A DNA stretch of 64,000 nt from Ichthyophis bannanicus (GCA_033557465.1 CM066033.1:1357157834-1357221833); one strand, 5' to 3'. Shown: positions 10,361 through 21,255, counted from the first letter of the stretch. Numbers and translations: made by a program. Notes: generated from the letters alone by a model not told the origin.

Positions 10361-11424
10361 ATTTTATTTATTTATTTATTTATTTACATTCTCTTATATA
10401 CCGCGCTATTCTGCATCAGTGCGGTTTACATTGAACAAACTGAAATTACATTGAACAGGGCATTATAACGTGGGCTATCTGCAGTGTGCTGTGTACAATG
10501 TTCTATATACAATGTGGTATATACAAAGAGGAGGTTGGGCAGGCTATGTTAGGGGGAGGGGAGGCGGGTGGAGTGAGGCAAGGCAGGGCGGGGGAGAGCT
10601 GTGGCGGGGAGAGCTGTGTCAGGTACAATTATAGTATTAAAAATTCAACTTGTCCAAGTAACTTGCATATGTCAGCCTATTCCAAGAACTAATATATATC
10701 AACAGTAACATTATAAAATGAACAATATGAGTATTCTCTTGTAACATTAAGACTCAACTTATCCAAGAAATTTGCATATATCAACTTATACCATTGAATT
10801 GTTCTTCATTGAATTGTTCGATGAATAGGGTGGTTTTGAGTAGCTTCCGGAATTCTTTTATATCTGTTGTTGATTTCAGTTTGTCTGGGAGGACATTCCA
10901 GATAGCAAGGGCAGCAAGAGAGAAAGCTCGCATGGATGTGGATTTGTTGGTTTTTGTGAATAGAGTGGGTGTTGGTATGTTGTTTCTGGTGCTGTTTCTG
11001 TCTGGTATTTTGTTTGTTTTGGTTCCGATGAGTTCCTGTAGTATTCCTGCTGACATGTTATTTTTAATTTTGAAAATGGTGAGTGCTGATTTGTATTTTG
11101 CACGTGATGATATTGGGAGCCAGTGCAGATCGTGTAGTATTGGAGTTATGTGGTCTTGTATTGGAGCGCTAGCAGTGATGCGGACAGCAGTGTTCTGTAT
11201 TATTTGTAGTTGACGGGTGGTTTGTTTGGGTAGACCTTGATATAGTATATTACAGTAGTCCAGTAGGGGTGTAATGATGGCCTGGCATACTGTGCGGAAA
11301 TGTTCTTTATTTGAGGAGAGGTTTTAATCTCCTGAGCATTGCGAGTTTGAAGAAGGCTGTTTTGGATATCTTGTTGATATGCGGTTGGAGGGTGAGTTGT
11401 TTGTCTAGAATCACTCCAAGGTAT
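10361..11424 (-). pseudogene. L2-clade LINE, 3' part (split by L1)
   Basis: Minus strand. The end is (ATTT) repeats, then ACATTCTCTTATATACCGCG and GTGCGGTTTACATTGAAC. Coding text at 10781-11056 has the L2 C-terminal block MRAFSLAALAIWNVLPDKLK, then KEFRKLLKTTLF. At 11100-11340 lies the QLQI…TRNAQ-type region, which is broken by stops. The 5' half continues at 14526 after the L1 insertion. The 3' tail is nearly identical over about 100 nt to the SINE tail at 58160-58275. The coding part is decayed. Confidence 0.9.
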
Positions 11425-11439
11425 CGGACTTCGTCTTTT
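11425..11439 (+). repeat. Target duplication of L1, left copy
   Basis: CGGACTTCGTCTTTT occurs here and exactly at 14511-14525. The 15-bp duplication and the T-run that follows (the poly-A of a minus-strand insertion) define a target-primed L1 insertion. Confidence 0.97.
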
Positions 11440-11559
11440 TTTTTTTTTTAAACTTTTATTTTCATTTTGCAACAAACAAAAGAAACAACACACCAAAAGA
11501 GACAAAACAGGTATACAATAAGGAAAAGTAAACCCATTACCCCCCACCCCGATGCTTCT

Positions 11560-12655
11560 TCTCTACCCGATTATATCAGCATGTGAGCGCTTCCAATTAA
11601 CAGTGATTATACATCAAACGATCAAAAAAGTATCTACAATACAGCATGATCATGGGACAGAGATATATACAAAGTTAGACAGTCAGATGAGAGCATTTAG
11701 CAAAATGTACATAGTCATTGAGCAGCTTCCATTGAGACCAATGAGAAGGGGTCTGAACGGAGGAAGCGAACAGACGAGGTATTTGTTCATATTTACTGTA
11801 AAGACAAGCATGATTCCACCATTCATTGGGGCTCAGATGGGAGCTAATTCTCCAGTATTACTTAATTAGGGAAATAGCAATGCCAAGCATAAAGTTCGAA
11901 AGGAGATAAGCCATTTTTGGGAGAGAGGGGATCCCCGCAATTGGGCGAAGTCCCACTATCCTCCAAGAAAGGGGCTCCTGAGAGTGCGAGATAGACTAAA
12001 TACGACCCCAGACCCGACGCCAGTAATACTGTAGTGCGGGATATTCATGCATAACATGAGGCAATGAACCAATGGCCGCAGGACATGTCCAGCAACCATT
12101 GCCCTGAGTAGTGTTCCATTTGTCTAATCTGTGAGAAGTGTAAAAACACCGGTGGGCTAGAAAGAAGAGGGCCTGAGTGAGTGAGGCGGATCGGGAACCC
12201 GTGTCCCTCTACTCCAGATAAGGCTCCATTGCTCCGAGGTCAAAGTCACATGCAATTCTCTCTCCCATACTTTCTGCGCTATAGGGGTATCTCTAGTTAT
12301 AGCATTACATAAGGTTTAGTAAAATTGGATGCTACACCCGGTGAACTACCGAGAGATCGGAAAGTCTCCAATCAACCTTATGTAGGGAATGCCGATGGCG
12401 GGAGTACTCTAGCGCTCCGAAGGCGATGCTGAAGTTGCACTGACCAGAGTCGGGAGTCTAAAGATTGCATAAGAATATTAAAGGCACCTAAAATGTCTAA
12501 AAGCATTGGTAGATAGTAGGAGTCTGATGGGAGAGTCATACCAGGGAAAAAGGTAAGAGGAATCGGTTTGCAAAGGCCCGCTTCTATATCTAGCCACACA
12601 GGTCTACTCGGTACTGGATCTTCCAACCAACGAGCACCTTGTTTGAGAAGAAAAG
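11560..12655 (-). pseudogene. L1 ORF2 C-terminal remnant
   Basis: Minus strand, after the internal deletion. A frame at 12378-12626 reads EDPVPSRPVWLDIEAGLC, like the L1 ORF2 region after RT (…W..IE…L). Further down, a frameshifted stretch near 12100-12190 resembles the Cys-rich C-terminal region of L1 ORF2. Several stops and shifts are present, so no protein is made. The same terminal text, shortened, follows the deletion in the 44-kb copy. Confidence 0.75.
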
Positions 12656-13105
12656 ATTAAGGGAACACTTGAGTAAAATCGCCACCAAGTATTAATGGAG
12701 CATTGGCAGAGGCCAAGGCCAACTGCGCAATACTTGCATAGTAAGCAGGGTTGTCCACATTCGGGGCATAATGCAAATACACGTGAATTCACTATCTCCA
12801 ACCTCAAGGTATACACGGGCCCATCTACCCTCCTTGTCAGCGCTAATATCAGGTACAGTAGCATGCAAAGACTTCTTAACCAGAATGGTTATCCCGTACC
12901 ATTTGGAAACGGTGGGAGAATAGGCAGCTACCCTGTGAGGCTTAGCATTGAGTTTCAGTGTTTCAGCAGAGTTTAAATGCGTTTCCTGAAGAAACACTAA
13001 ATCAACATGCACATGGCTAAGATAGCTAAGGATTTTCTTTCCTTTGAGTGGACCATTAATGCCTTTGACGGTGAATGATAAGATTTTACATAAGGCCATT
13101 CAAAA
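12656..13105 (-). pseudogene. L1 ORF2 endonuclease N-terminal part
   Basis: An apurinic-type endonuclease start: ILSFTVKGINGPLKGKKIL, then DLVFLQETHL (catalytic Glu of the QETH motif), then GITILVKKSL, then GRWARVYLEVGDSEF. After a one-base shift near 12780 it continues YAPNVDNPAYY and ILGGDFTQVF, the GGDF motif. A stop follows and the remaining endonuclease and all RT are deleted. The ATG at 13099 starts MALCKILSF. The shift shows this part is already dead. Confidence 0.85.
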
Positions 13106-13527
13106 AAGTTAAAAATTCTGAGCATGATAGCACACATAATTTCACTATATCCCTCAAACTGACTGTATCTGGCTGTACACATGACATAGGAAAAATAAGC
13201 TAATATAATACAATGAAGCGCCCCACATTAACAAAGAAAACCGCAGTACGGTAGAGGAGAAGCAAAACCCCAAAATTACTGGCGACCATGTGTCTGCGGG
13301 GAGAAACCCCAGAGAAGGCCTAAATTGAAAAAACACATAACCTGTAGGACTGTGCGTGCTCCGAATCCGACCGAGGCACACATCATGAAGGGATAGGAGA
13401 CCAAAAAACAAAAGTCATATAGAGAAAGAAAGAAAGTCCAGGCTATTTCTGTGCTTGGCTATGACCGCCGCATCGGGCCCTTCAAAATGGCGGATAGAGC
13501 CGGCAGATAAGAGTCCAAGATTTGGGA

Positions 13528-14376
13528 TTAGCGCATCTGCTCTGCTTCTTTGGAGTCTAAAAATGTTGATAGTAGATCAGGATCTTCGAACGTCCTGGTT
13601 TGGTTGTGGAGAGTCACTCGGAGCTTCGCTGGATACAACAGGCCAAAGCGAGCCTGTAACTGTTGAAGTCGAGGGCGAAAAGCAAGGAGTTTCTTCCGAC
13701 GGTCAACGGTAGGCTTTGCCAAATCAGGAAAGAAGGAGACCTTACGACCTTCAAATTCCAAATGATGATTCGCTCGGGCAGCATGTAAAATTTGTTCCAC
13801 TTGTTGATATCGTAGCAAGCTAAAGATAATAGGCCGGGGGGTCGTGCGGTTGAGCGCCATGTGGGCAGGAACACGGTGTGCGCGATCGATTTCCAGTTCT
13901 CTGTGAAAAGTGATCTTCAGCAAGGAGGGAAGAGTTTTGAGCAAGAATTCTCTTATATCTCCTGCTTCCACCCCCTCCGGCATTCCGAGGAGCCTCACAT
14001 TGTTGCGACGGGCTCGATTATTGCTATCTTCTAACTCCTTTTGAAGATTCTGTATCTGGCGCTCAGCCTTGTCCAGTTTGCCCAAGCGCACCTCGTGCGA
14101 GTCAAGGACCCCCGCCATGTTGTCCTGCCGTAATGAAAGACTTTCAAGTCGGTCCTGGAGCACTCCAAAGTCTTCTCGCATGGCTCGAAGCGCTTCTCCA
14201 TTGGACTGCACCAATTCCTTCACGCCGCGTATTTCCTCCAAAATCTCCAGGTGCATTTCGGGGTTTTCACGAAATGGGACCATCTTCTGTGGGGAGGACA
14301 CCTCTGTTTTGGAGCGTTTTCCGTGAGAAGAAGAAGGAGACCCGAAGTCCAAGCGCGCTGGTTTATGGGCTGCCAT
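13528..14376 (-). CDS. L1 ORF1 protein, intact (copy 1)
   Basis: A 282-codon open frame from ATG 14376 to stop 13528. It is an L1 ORF1-type RNA-binding chaperone, which in this family trimerises and coats LINE RNA in the cytoplasm. Visible parts: a basic, Ser/Pro-rich N-terminus (1-40), a heptad-rich coiled coil (about 44-122), the RRM-like block beginning RRNNVRLLGMPEG (123-135) with IDRAHRV (163-169) and RPIIFSLLRYQQVEQIL (181-197), and a C-terminal domain (about 211-265) with FFPDLAKPTVDRRKKL and LYPAKLRV. By eye about 30 of 282 residues differ from the copy at 44497, with equal length, so the frame was kept in both. It may be expressed if the 5' UTR promoter works; that is inferred. Confidence 0.93.
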   Translation of the reverse strand: MAAHKPARLDFGSPSSSHGKRSKTEVSSPQKMVPFRENPEMHLEILEEIRGVKELVQSNGEALRAMREDFGVLQDRLESLSLRQDNMAGVLDSHEVRLGKLDKAERQIQNLQKELEDSNNRARRNNVRLLGMPEGVEAGDIREFLLKTLPSLLKITFHRELEIDRAHRVPAHMALNRTTPRPIIFSLLRYQQVEQILHAARANHHLEFEGRKVSFFPDLAKPTVDRRKKLLAFRPRLQQLQARFGLLYPAKLRVTLHNQTRTFEDPDLLSTFLDSKEAEQMR

Positions 14377-14510
14377 CCCCCCCGAGGTGCCCCGGTCAGC
14401 TCGGAGCGAAATAGTAACTTTGTATAGGTATTAAGTCAGGATTCTAAGTAGGCCTCTCGGGAGCTTCAACGCAAAGCGTCCTACCCGCTGGACATCAGGC
14501 TCCGCCCCCT

Positions 14511-14525
14511 CGGACTTCGTCTTTT
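14511..14525 (+). repeat. Target duplication of L1, right copy
   Basis: CGGACTTCGTCTTTT, an exact match to 11425-11439. The L2 text resumes directly after it. Confidence 0.97.
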
Positions 14526-15795
14526 ATTGTGATCTGTGTATTGGATAAGTTGATAGAAGTAGGAGGAATGAATTTGGAGTCTCTCGTGATGATGATTGCT
14601 TCAGGTTTTTTTATGTTGATGTTTAAGTTATTAGCCAGGTCGTCATTTCTTGAATGCAGGTTGATATGGTGGTGTAGTCTGGGGAGTCCAGTTGAATGGG
14701 GGGTATATGCCATGATGTCGTCAGCATATATGGCATATTGTATCTTGTATTTGTTAAATATTTTACATATAGGCTGAATATAGATGTTGAATGGAAGAGC
14801 TGATAGTGATGAGCCTTGGGGAACTCCTTGAGTAGTCCTGAAGGGTTTTGAAGTGAGGTTACCAGATTTTACTTTCTGCTGTCTGTCTTCGAGGTATGAT
14901 TGAAACCATTTAAAGGCGGTATCTTGTAGTCCAATCTCCATTAGGCGTTTTAATAGGATGTGATGGGAAACTGTGTCAAAGGCTGCTGATAAATCAATAA
15001 ATATTAATAAGAGGCCCTGTTTTATTTTGTCTATTCCTTTGATTATGTTATCGAATAGTTGTATGAGGAGTGTCTCAACACCATGTTGTGGAAGGAATCC
15101 GTGCTGGTGGGGATCTAGTGGTGCAAATTCATCAGTGTGATCTTGGAGCTGTCTGTGTACAGTTTTTTCAATTATTTTGGCCAGGAATGGGAGGCTGGTT
15201 ACTGGGCGGTAGGTTGAAGGGGCTGTGCTGTTGGATGAGGTGGTTTTAGGGATGGGTCAGATAGTAGATTGTTTGTTTGAGTGCTTTTGGCATGTATCCC
15301 TGAGAGAGAGAGGTACTTACTATCTTTTGGATGAATGTGTTGAGTTCTTCTTTGGTGGATTTGATCCAGGTCACTGGGCATGGGTCCGATGGAGAAGTGG
15401 TGGTGTTTAGAGCAGTGATGGTTTGTTTTATTTGTTTAGTTGATGGAATGCTGAAGTTCTTCCATTGATTGGTAGTTGTGGAGGCATCTGTAATTGGTGT
15501 GTCCATAGGATGGGTGTTCTTGTGAGGTGTGGTGGTACTGTTCTTGGCTATTAAATGGTCTGCAAAGGTTTGTGGGTGTATTTTGCTCTCGTTTTTCATG
15601 GTTGGGTCATTTGTTAGGGTATGAACAATGTTGAAGAGTTCTTTGGGTTTATTGCAGACTTTTTGTACAAGGTTTGTGTGGTATTGTTGTTAATGTTTAT
15701 TTATTAGGCTATTGTAATCTTTTTGCATCTCTTGGTATTGTTTCAATGTAGCTTCTGATTTGTTCCAGCGACGTTACAGTTGTCGTAGTTTTCTT
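14526..15795 (-). pseudogene. L2-clade LINE, RT part (5' half of split element)
   Basis: Minus strand. The 15246-15599 frame holds the linker and RT front (SDPCPVTWIKSTKEELNTF, then LSQGYMPKALKQ). Between 15245 and 14942 the frame is shifted but reads HPVTSLPFLAKIIEK-like and FDTVSHHILLKRL-like text. The 14495-14941 frame holds the palm: GLQDTAFKWFQSYLEDRQQK, TTQGVPQGSSLSALPFNIYI and the catalytic IYADDI near 14730. This clade normally uses YADD. The element continues 3' at 11424-10361. It lost its endonuclease by 5' truncation. Confidence 0.9.
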
Positions 15796-16236
15796 TTGGA
15801 TTCTCTTATTGTAAATATCCCTCATTTATATATATTTACCTTCCAAAATAATAAAAACACTTTTATATATCATTACACCTCTTTCTGCATGAGTATAAAC
15901 CCATATATTTATTCTTTATCTATTGCACTTTATACATTGTCAACATATTTATTATTTATATATTGCACACCACATCCAACACAAATTAAAATGTACACAT
16001 TTGTCTTACACATATATATCATACATTTAACATGCAATAATCATTTCAACAATAATGACAATAATAATAATTCAATGCCCAACTACTGCTGCTCAAAGAA
16101 ATTTATAATCACTAGTAAAAATTGTGAATTTCAGGATTGTCATTAATTAGTTTAACTGAAGTAATTACTCTCTTCAGTCGGCACCAGCAGCACCACTTGA
16201 TGACTCCCCTTATAGCAGCACCAGTGTCTAAGAAAT
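15796..16236. other. AT-rich stretch, no gene
   Basis: Very AT-rich (ATATATATTTACC, AATAATAATAATTC). The 128-codon plus-strand frame starting at 15760 is low complexity (Ile, Tyr, Asn) and is not supported as a gene. Confidence 0.5.
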
Positions 16237-16856
16237 ATAGGGGTATGTTTACTAAAGTGTGTTTAGTGAGCATTAACAGCATCGCTAAGGGGTTTTACAT
16301 ACGAAAAGGGCTCTGGGTGTGTAGGAAGTGTTCCAGTGTTAAGGGGGCAATGGGCCATATAATGTGCGTTAACTGGATATTGGGCATTAAGGTGTCAAGC
16401 ATGCCCCTTAATGTCCAAAAATGGCTGACACTCTACTGCTGGATAAGGGAGCACTAAGAAAAGTCAATGTACAGGTGATGGATGGGAGGACAGATGGGAG
16501 TCAATGGACCTGCCAGATCTATGGGCACCATACGTGGCAGCCAGTAATTTGGATGAGCATGTGGGACACTATATAGCACTATGTGGCTACATAGGCATGC
16601 CATGGTCACAGCTTGGTCAGAGTGAGAGTGTCCTTGCAGCATGAACTGCTGTGGCCACCCAGGCCATGCACGTGGCAGATGGGCACTATGAAGTCTCACC
16701 CATTGACCTGACCTCCAATGCAGACATATCCTGAGCAAACATCTTTGTTTCAGGCAATCCTCTGCTCCTCATCATGCACATTTGCAGACTAATGCTGGGA
16801 ACAATCTAGGCAATGTGGGGCACAGTGCAGTGCAGAAAACCACAGAACTCTGGAGA

Positions 16857-16875
16857 CACACACACACACACACAT
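16857..16875 (+). repeat. (CA)n microsatellite
   Basis: About nine CA dinucleotides in a row inside the Harbinger-like element. Confidence 0.95.
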
Positions 16876-17149
16876 CGCTGCGAAAAACTGGGGATGGTTG
16901 GCATTCCTGCCTGCCACTTTGGTCTCCATATCAGCTCAGGCATTGTTAATATTTGCTCATTGTGCAGGGGCTAGTAGCCCGCTCTGACATTCATGCCCGA
17001 GCTATCAGTCTGCCTTTCCATCCAGCTGTGGATAGTGTAGCCTGTCTGTGTGGCTGATGGGTGTTTGGACCCTTGCTGGCCAATTCATTGGGGGTTGTAC
17101 ATGCTGGTGCTGTACCTTGCATTGTAGGCAAAGTTTACCCACAGAGACA

Positions 17150-17245
17150 TTCAAGACACAACCCACAGCCAGGTCTTGAACCTGTGCCTCTCTGCTCACA
17201 TACATAGTGGCTTTATGTGCTGCACTACAGAGCTACCATATGGAT
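17150..17245 (-). repeat. tRNA-like module
   Basis: Minus strand: TAGCTCTGTAGTGCAGC (box A-like) and GGTTCAAGACCTGGC (box B-like) about 50 bp apart. There is no MIR core after it, unlike the free SINEs. It is not a functional tRNA, because no cloverleaf can be drawn with confidence. Confidence 0.5.
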
Positions 17246-18392
17246 GTGTTAGTCCCCATGTGGAGCTGTTGTCATTGACAGGGTGACTGCAGGCATTAGT
17301 AGGGGTCTTCCTATGTCTGCCGTGATCTCTGCATGCCCTATGCCATACCTGTCTGACAAGGTGTGTTTGAGTGTTGGAGGGGGATGTGTTGTCCAGTCTG
17401 TATGTCGCCATGGCTCTGTATGCTGCTGGTGGCAGATGTTGCACCCGCTGCCAACACCCTCACACCATGCTGACATGGCAGCATGCTGTCAGTGGGGGTG
17501 AGGTGCAGTCCCGACCCGCACACCATGTGGCTTTGGCGTGCACCTAGGGCATCAGTTCTGGATGGGTGGCATAAGCACACATGGGTGGCTATGCTGCCAT
17601 CACAAACAACTGCTGCCAGCATAACCTCATCTCCACCATTTCCAGATATGTCTCAGGGGAAGGCAGACAGCAGCAGCAGCAGTGTTATTTCCCTGGGCAG
17701 CTGCTTTTTGCAGTCCTCTGTAGAGCTTCAGCTGCTGGCGCTACCAGCCTCTTCCTCCAGAATTGGCATCAGCAGCAGCAGGGGGGGCAGCTGGGGTCTC
17801 TGCCTACGGTACCAGGGACCCTTGGACTGCCCCATGTTGCGCATCACATTTTCGCAGCAGCAGCATGTTTGTGTGCCGCCACTGTCACTGTGGCATCATG
17901 GCGGACATCACAGATGTGCAACCTGGGCAGCTGCCTGGTCTGCCTTGCACACCAGCAACCCCCACTGCATGATCCATATGTTACCCCCTTTGCTCCATTT
18001 GCACCATCAACATAGTGTCCTTTCATACTTGGGCACTATGCTATTGCTGCTAATGGAGCACCAGTATCACTAACTTGGACTCACCTGTCTGTCAGTCACA
18101 TTGCAGACGTTTAAATAGGCTCTCTCCCCTCAAAAAATCCCCTTTCTGCAAGGTTTTACTTGGTGTTAGGGTTCCTAGCATTAAAGGGCTCTAACGCAAC
18201 AGGCATTAAGAGAGCACCCGTTGTTAACACCCACTCTCCGCCCCGTTAACGCCCATTCTCTGCCTACTGTTCCCTTAACATTGGAGGAGCCTTTAACTTT
18301 AATGCAGCATTTTCCCCAGTGTTAAGGTGCAAGGGTGCCAATAACAGGCATTAACAGTGCTCCCTTAACAGTTTTTAGTAATCATACCCCTT

Positions 18393-18510
18393 AGATTGTA
18401 AGCCCTCTAATTCACCTTGAGGGTTCTCCTGGAACAGGCATGAGCTAAATCCAAAAATCCCCTTCCCTAAATTTACAATTTATAAACACCTAAGTATAGA
18501 AGCCCTAGGA
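18393..18510 (+). mobile_element. SINE/LINE 3' fragment
   Basis: TTAGATTGTAAGCCCTC followed by GAGGGTTCTCC. The AGATTGTAAGC.CTC word is typical of MIR/L2-related 3' regions and also occurs, inverted, in the SINE at 5355-5575. Too short for a family name. Confidence 0.4.
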
Positions 18511-18882
18511 ATAAAACAAAATTATGTACTTTGATGACATATTTAAAGCTGCTATTTATATTCTTTTGCACCAAATACATTATATAATGAGAAATGCAGG
18601 TGTATTAATATACTTCGACATAAGTGGGTTGTGAGAGTCGCACTTTTCTCTTTTCAGTTTCCCTGCACTTTCTGCTGCTATCCTGTCCTTGAACTATGTC
18701 CTCTATACTGCTGTCTGGTGTTGGAAGTTTAATGACATTATAATTCCTTGAGAGTAAAAATATTCAGTTATACATATCAGATCACTTACAGATATTGACT
18801 TTCTATACCTTGGAACCTTACAGATACAGGGCTGCATGATTAAGATTAATTTGTCATAGCACCTTTTAACCATATGCTATTG
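18511..18882. other. No gene recognised
   Basis: AT-rich, no supported feature. Confidence 0.4.
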
Positions 18883-19102
18883 CAATGCAATGTGTGCCTT
18901 CGAGTCAGTCCCGACTCCTGGTAACCCAGAAGCTCCTGGGTTTTCTTGGCAGTGTCACTGGAAGTAGATTGCCAGGCCTTTCTTCTGAGGCAGTGGAGGG
19001 TTAAGTGACTTGCCCAAGGCCACAAGGAGTGCTAGTGGGAATCGACCCCTGATTGCTTGGTTACCAAGCCAGTGTTCTAACCACTAGGCTACTCCTCCAC
19101 TA
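18883..19102 (-). mobile_element. tRNA-derived CORE/MIR-like SINE
   Basis: Minus strand: GGAGGAGTAGCCTAGTGGTT (box A), GGTCGATTCCC (box B), the core CCTTGTGGCCTTGGGCAAGT, CACTTAACCCTCCACTGCC, and an end reading GGAGTCGGGACTGACTCG. This copy best shows the 3' half of the family; those at 1265 and 20762 are the same type. Confidence 0.88.
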
Positions 19103-19224
19103 TATGCTATATGCTATTATATAACTAAAATTGTTTCCTTAAATGTTAATTATTTCATGTAACGTGTAAAAAAAAATCCAATTACCTTCAAAACTGTAAG
19201 ATGTGTATTGTAACTGAAACTGAC

Positions 19225-19500
19225 TTCCCGCGACAACTTAATTTCAAATTTAAGGAAGGTTGGATTGGTGACAGTGTTTCCTCTGATGCTAAACAAAAGA
19301 AAAATGGGGTAGTCATTTTATCCCCTAGAAACTTACGAGTTCAAATTGTATGGCAACCTAGTGACTTGGAAGGACGATAGGTAGTGACTGAAATGAGTGT
19401 TAGTAGAGAGATGGCTCTTGTTGAATATGTATGCACCCATTGTAGATTTTCCTGAATTCTGTTCAGAGATTTCGAAAGGAATTATGGAGCATACCTTAAG
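19225..19500 (+). pseudogene. L1 ORF2 endonuclease fragment
   Basis: From about 19249 the plus strand reads FKEGWIGDSVSSDAKQKKNG, then GVVILSPRNLRVQIV, then DLEGR, a stop, and VVTEMSVSREMALVEYV. This is the middle of an L1/Tx1-type endonuclease (…GVAIL…GR.V..E…L.NVYAPN…). It is followed by a shifted DFPEFCSEISKGI, like the helix after the YAPN motif. At least two breaks. It is much older than the L1 copies at 11 and 44 kb. Confidence 0.7.
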
Positions 19501-20335
19501 GGGGTCATTTTAGAAGCTCTGTTTGTGATTTGCACGCCTAGAAATGTCCATTCAGACGTGCCAATTACATCCATACCCTAAGAGACATTTTATAAGGAGC
19601 GAATATACGTGTTTCCCGTGCGGTCATGTTTATGCCACATGAGACAGTGATAGAGACGCATTCAGGGTGACGATAAAAAGATCCGCATGCATCTCTGATT
19701 CCAGAATGACACCGTACGTTTAAATCCACCGGCAAACACATCCGTATCTATTCTTGCTCCTTGACATGATAGCGGATGAAAATCGAGGACTCTTTGCGTA
19801 CTACCACGCCGCTGCACATCTGCAGAATGGCAGGGTGGGATTTGCCTGTGGTAACATATGCACGAGCGCGCTCGGAAATACCGTTGTGAAAATGTCTCTG
19901 TTGCTGTTCCCAGCAACGGCCATATTTTGCACGTGCACGTGCTTCTAAAATTGTCCATCTCTCTGCACATGTCTGGGCCCTCATTCTACATACATGCCCC
20001 CATTTTCTTTATATGTTTGCTGCAATGTTATATCTGTTGTGGCCAGAATGGGTCAATTTCAGAACTCATCTTACGTGTCCACTTTCTCTGCTGCCTCTCC
20101 CATGGACCTTCATACCTAAGGGCACCTAAATGGCCTTTCTAAAATGTGCTTTTACATCTTTGGCAGAGGTTATACTTAGTTTGCAGGGGTTCTGGAAAGT
20201 TATCTGGGAAATAAGTGGGAAGGCTAGGAAGAGTTTCTTCTTGAATAGCAGCAAAGTTTCATGTTACTCTATAAGTTTGGTTCAAAGAACAAATGATAGC
20301 AGAAGTGTTCAATTAGAAGGTGATGATATGATAAA
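19501..20335. other. Possible MITE; no gene
   Basis: GGGGGTCATTTTAGAAGC at 19500 and, inverted, GCACATTTTAGAAAGGCC at 20130-20150 may be weak ends of a MITE of about 650 bp. Frames on both strands (19662-20142) show no domain. Confidence 0.3.
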
Positions 20336-20660
20336 ATGACCTGTGCAGGATACTGGAGTCATGTGGGTGCCTGTATCAGGAATGAGAAATTAATGGGAGT
20401 TAAAAGCAGGTCTAGTGTGTGACCAGCATTGGTACGCTGTACATAATTCAGGCATTCCATCTGGAAAAGGAATTCGTTATCTTGCTATCTCTGGAGATTT
20501 TCAAAATCAATATTGAAGTTCCCTAAGATGACCAGGAATGAGTTTTAATTGGTAACATCAATGAGTGATGAAGAAGGTTCTTGCAGTCCCTCACTGTGGT
20601 TAAATGGGGGGCAATATAGTGTCAGCAGTGTAACTGGTAGTGCTGTGCGTGGGAGAAGTT
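20336..20660 (-). pseudogene. LINE endonuclease fragment (L2/CR1-like)
   Basis: Minus strand near 20545-20400: NSFLVILGNFNIDFENLQR (the GDFN motif with D changed to N), then LFQMECLNYVQ and NAGHTLDLL. This is the classical C-terminal half of jockey-superfamily endonucleases (…LLGDFNIH…GHTLDLI…). Not linked to a reverse transcriptase here. Confidence 0.75.
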
Positions 20661-20699
20661 GGAGACCTTTGATGTGGAACATGCTAAGGCAGTTTGAAG

Positions 20700-20761
20700 C
20701 ACGTTTATGTTTATTAAAACTTTATATACCACTTTTCTTGTAAAGGAAACATGACTCCCAA
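20700..20761 (-). mobile_element. L2-type 3' tail scrap
   Basis: ATGTTTATTAAAACTTTATA then ACCACTTTTCTTG, a minus-strand tail fragment just before the SINE. Confidence 0.4.
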
Positions 20762-20965
20762 ATAAATAGTAGTCTAGTGGTTAGCACACTATTTTGCTAA
20801 CTGAGCAACCAGGGTTTGATTCTCACTAGTACTCCTTGAGTACTTGGATAAGGCACTTAACTCTCCATCACCTCAGAAGAAAGGCCTGACAGTCCACTTC
20901 TGGTAACACTGTCAAAAAATACCCAGCAGCTGCTAGGATGCATCAGCATTGACTCAAAAGTACAC
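20762..20965 (+). mobile_element. tRNA-derived CORE/MIR-like SINE
   Basis: TAGTAGTCTAGTGGTTAGCAC (box A), GGTTTGATTCTC (box B), the core TGGATAAGGCACTTAACTCTCC, then AAAGGCCTGACAGTCCACTTC. Same family and order as 18883-19102, on the opposite strand. Confidence 0.85.
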
Positions 20966-21255
20966 ATTTTCGGCATTGCAGAGAATAAAAATGGGAAAGA
21001 ATTCCATACAATTTGATAGGACACAAAAGATGAGAGAGGTATCTTAAGAAGAGGCAATGCCGCTGCCCCTCCTATCTTCCCATGTTATAGCAGAGTAATT
21101 TGTTGTTTTACTCTAAATTATATATTTCTGAGGAAGGATCTCACATTTCCCTAATTGAGACCTTCTAGAAACGACTTTATCACTCACTATTAGTATCCAA
21201 GTAACATAGGGATATGTTTACTAAACAGCGCTACTGTGTGGGGCGCACTTGAGCG

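Larger units (their letters stand above)
11440..14510 (-). mobile_element. L1 insertion, ORF1 intact, ORF2 internally deleted
   Basis: Length 3,071 bp, minus strand, flanked by exact 15-bp duplications. The 5' end (at 14510) begins GAGGGGGCGGAGCCTGATGT, the same start as the copy at 44361, so the 5' end is complete. Order: 5' UTR, intact ORF1 (14376-13528), spacer, ORF2 endonuclease start (about 13099-12650), a junction near 12650 where the text jumps from the GGDF motif to the ORF2 C-terminus, the ORF2 C-terminal part (to about 11600), and a 3' UTR ending in AATAAAAGTTTAAAAA. The RT domain is absent. A full L1 is about 6 kb. Confidence 0.95.
16240..18390. mobile_element. Harbinger-like element, tRNA-module type (copy A)
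   Basis: Left end GGGGTATGTTTACTAAAG, right end (inverted) GGGGTATGATTACTAAAAA. Length 2,151 bp. The flanking triplets are ATA and TTA, so the 3-bp duplication is imperfect. Subterminal regions hold repeated GTTAA/TTAAC and GGGGCAATG words. A tRNA-like module lies at 17150-17245. Many overlapping frames at 17196-18073 have no domain. Similar ends flank 21209-25971 and finish at 57399. Confidence 0.7.

Noticed and set aside
15760..16146. 128-codon plus-strand frame rich in Ile, Tyr and Asn
   Set aside because: AT-rich low-complexity sequence; no motif, no neighbours.
17196..18073. Overlapping frames up to 196 codons, Ser- and His-rich, with CAG repeats
   Set aside because: All six frames are partly open because of base composition inside a non-coding Harbinger-like element. 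No domain seen.
19501..20150. A MITE with GGTCATTTTAGAA ends
   Set aside because: The inverted match is only about 10 bp with mismatches and no target duplication was found, so it is left as unassigned.
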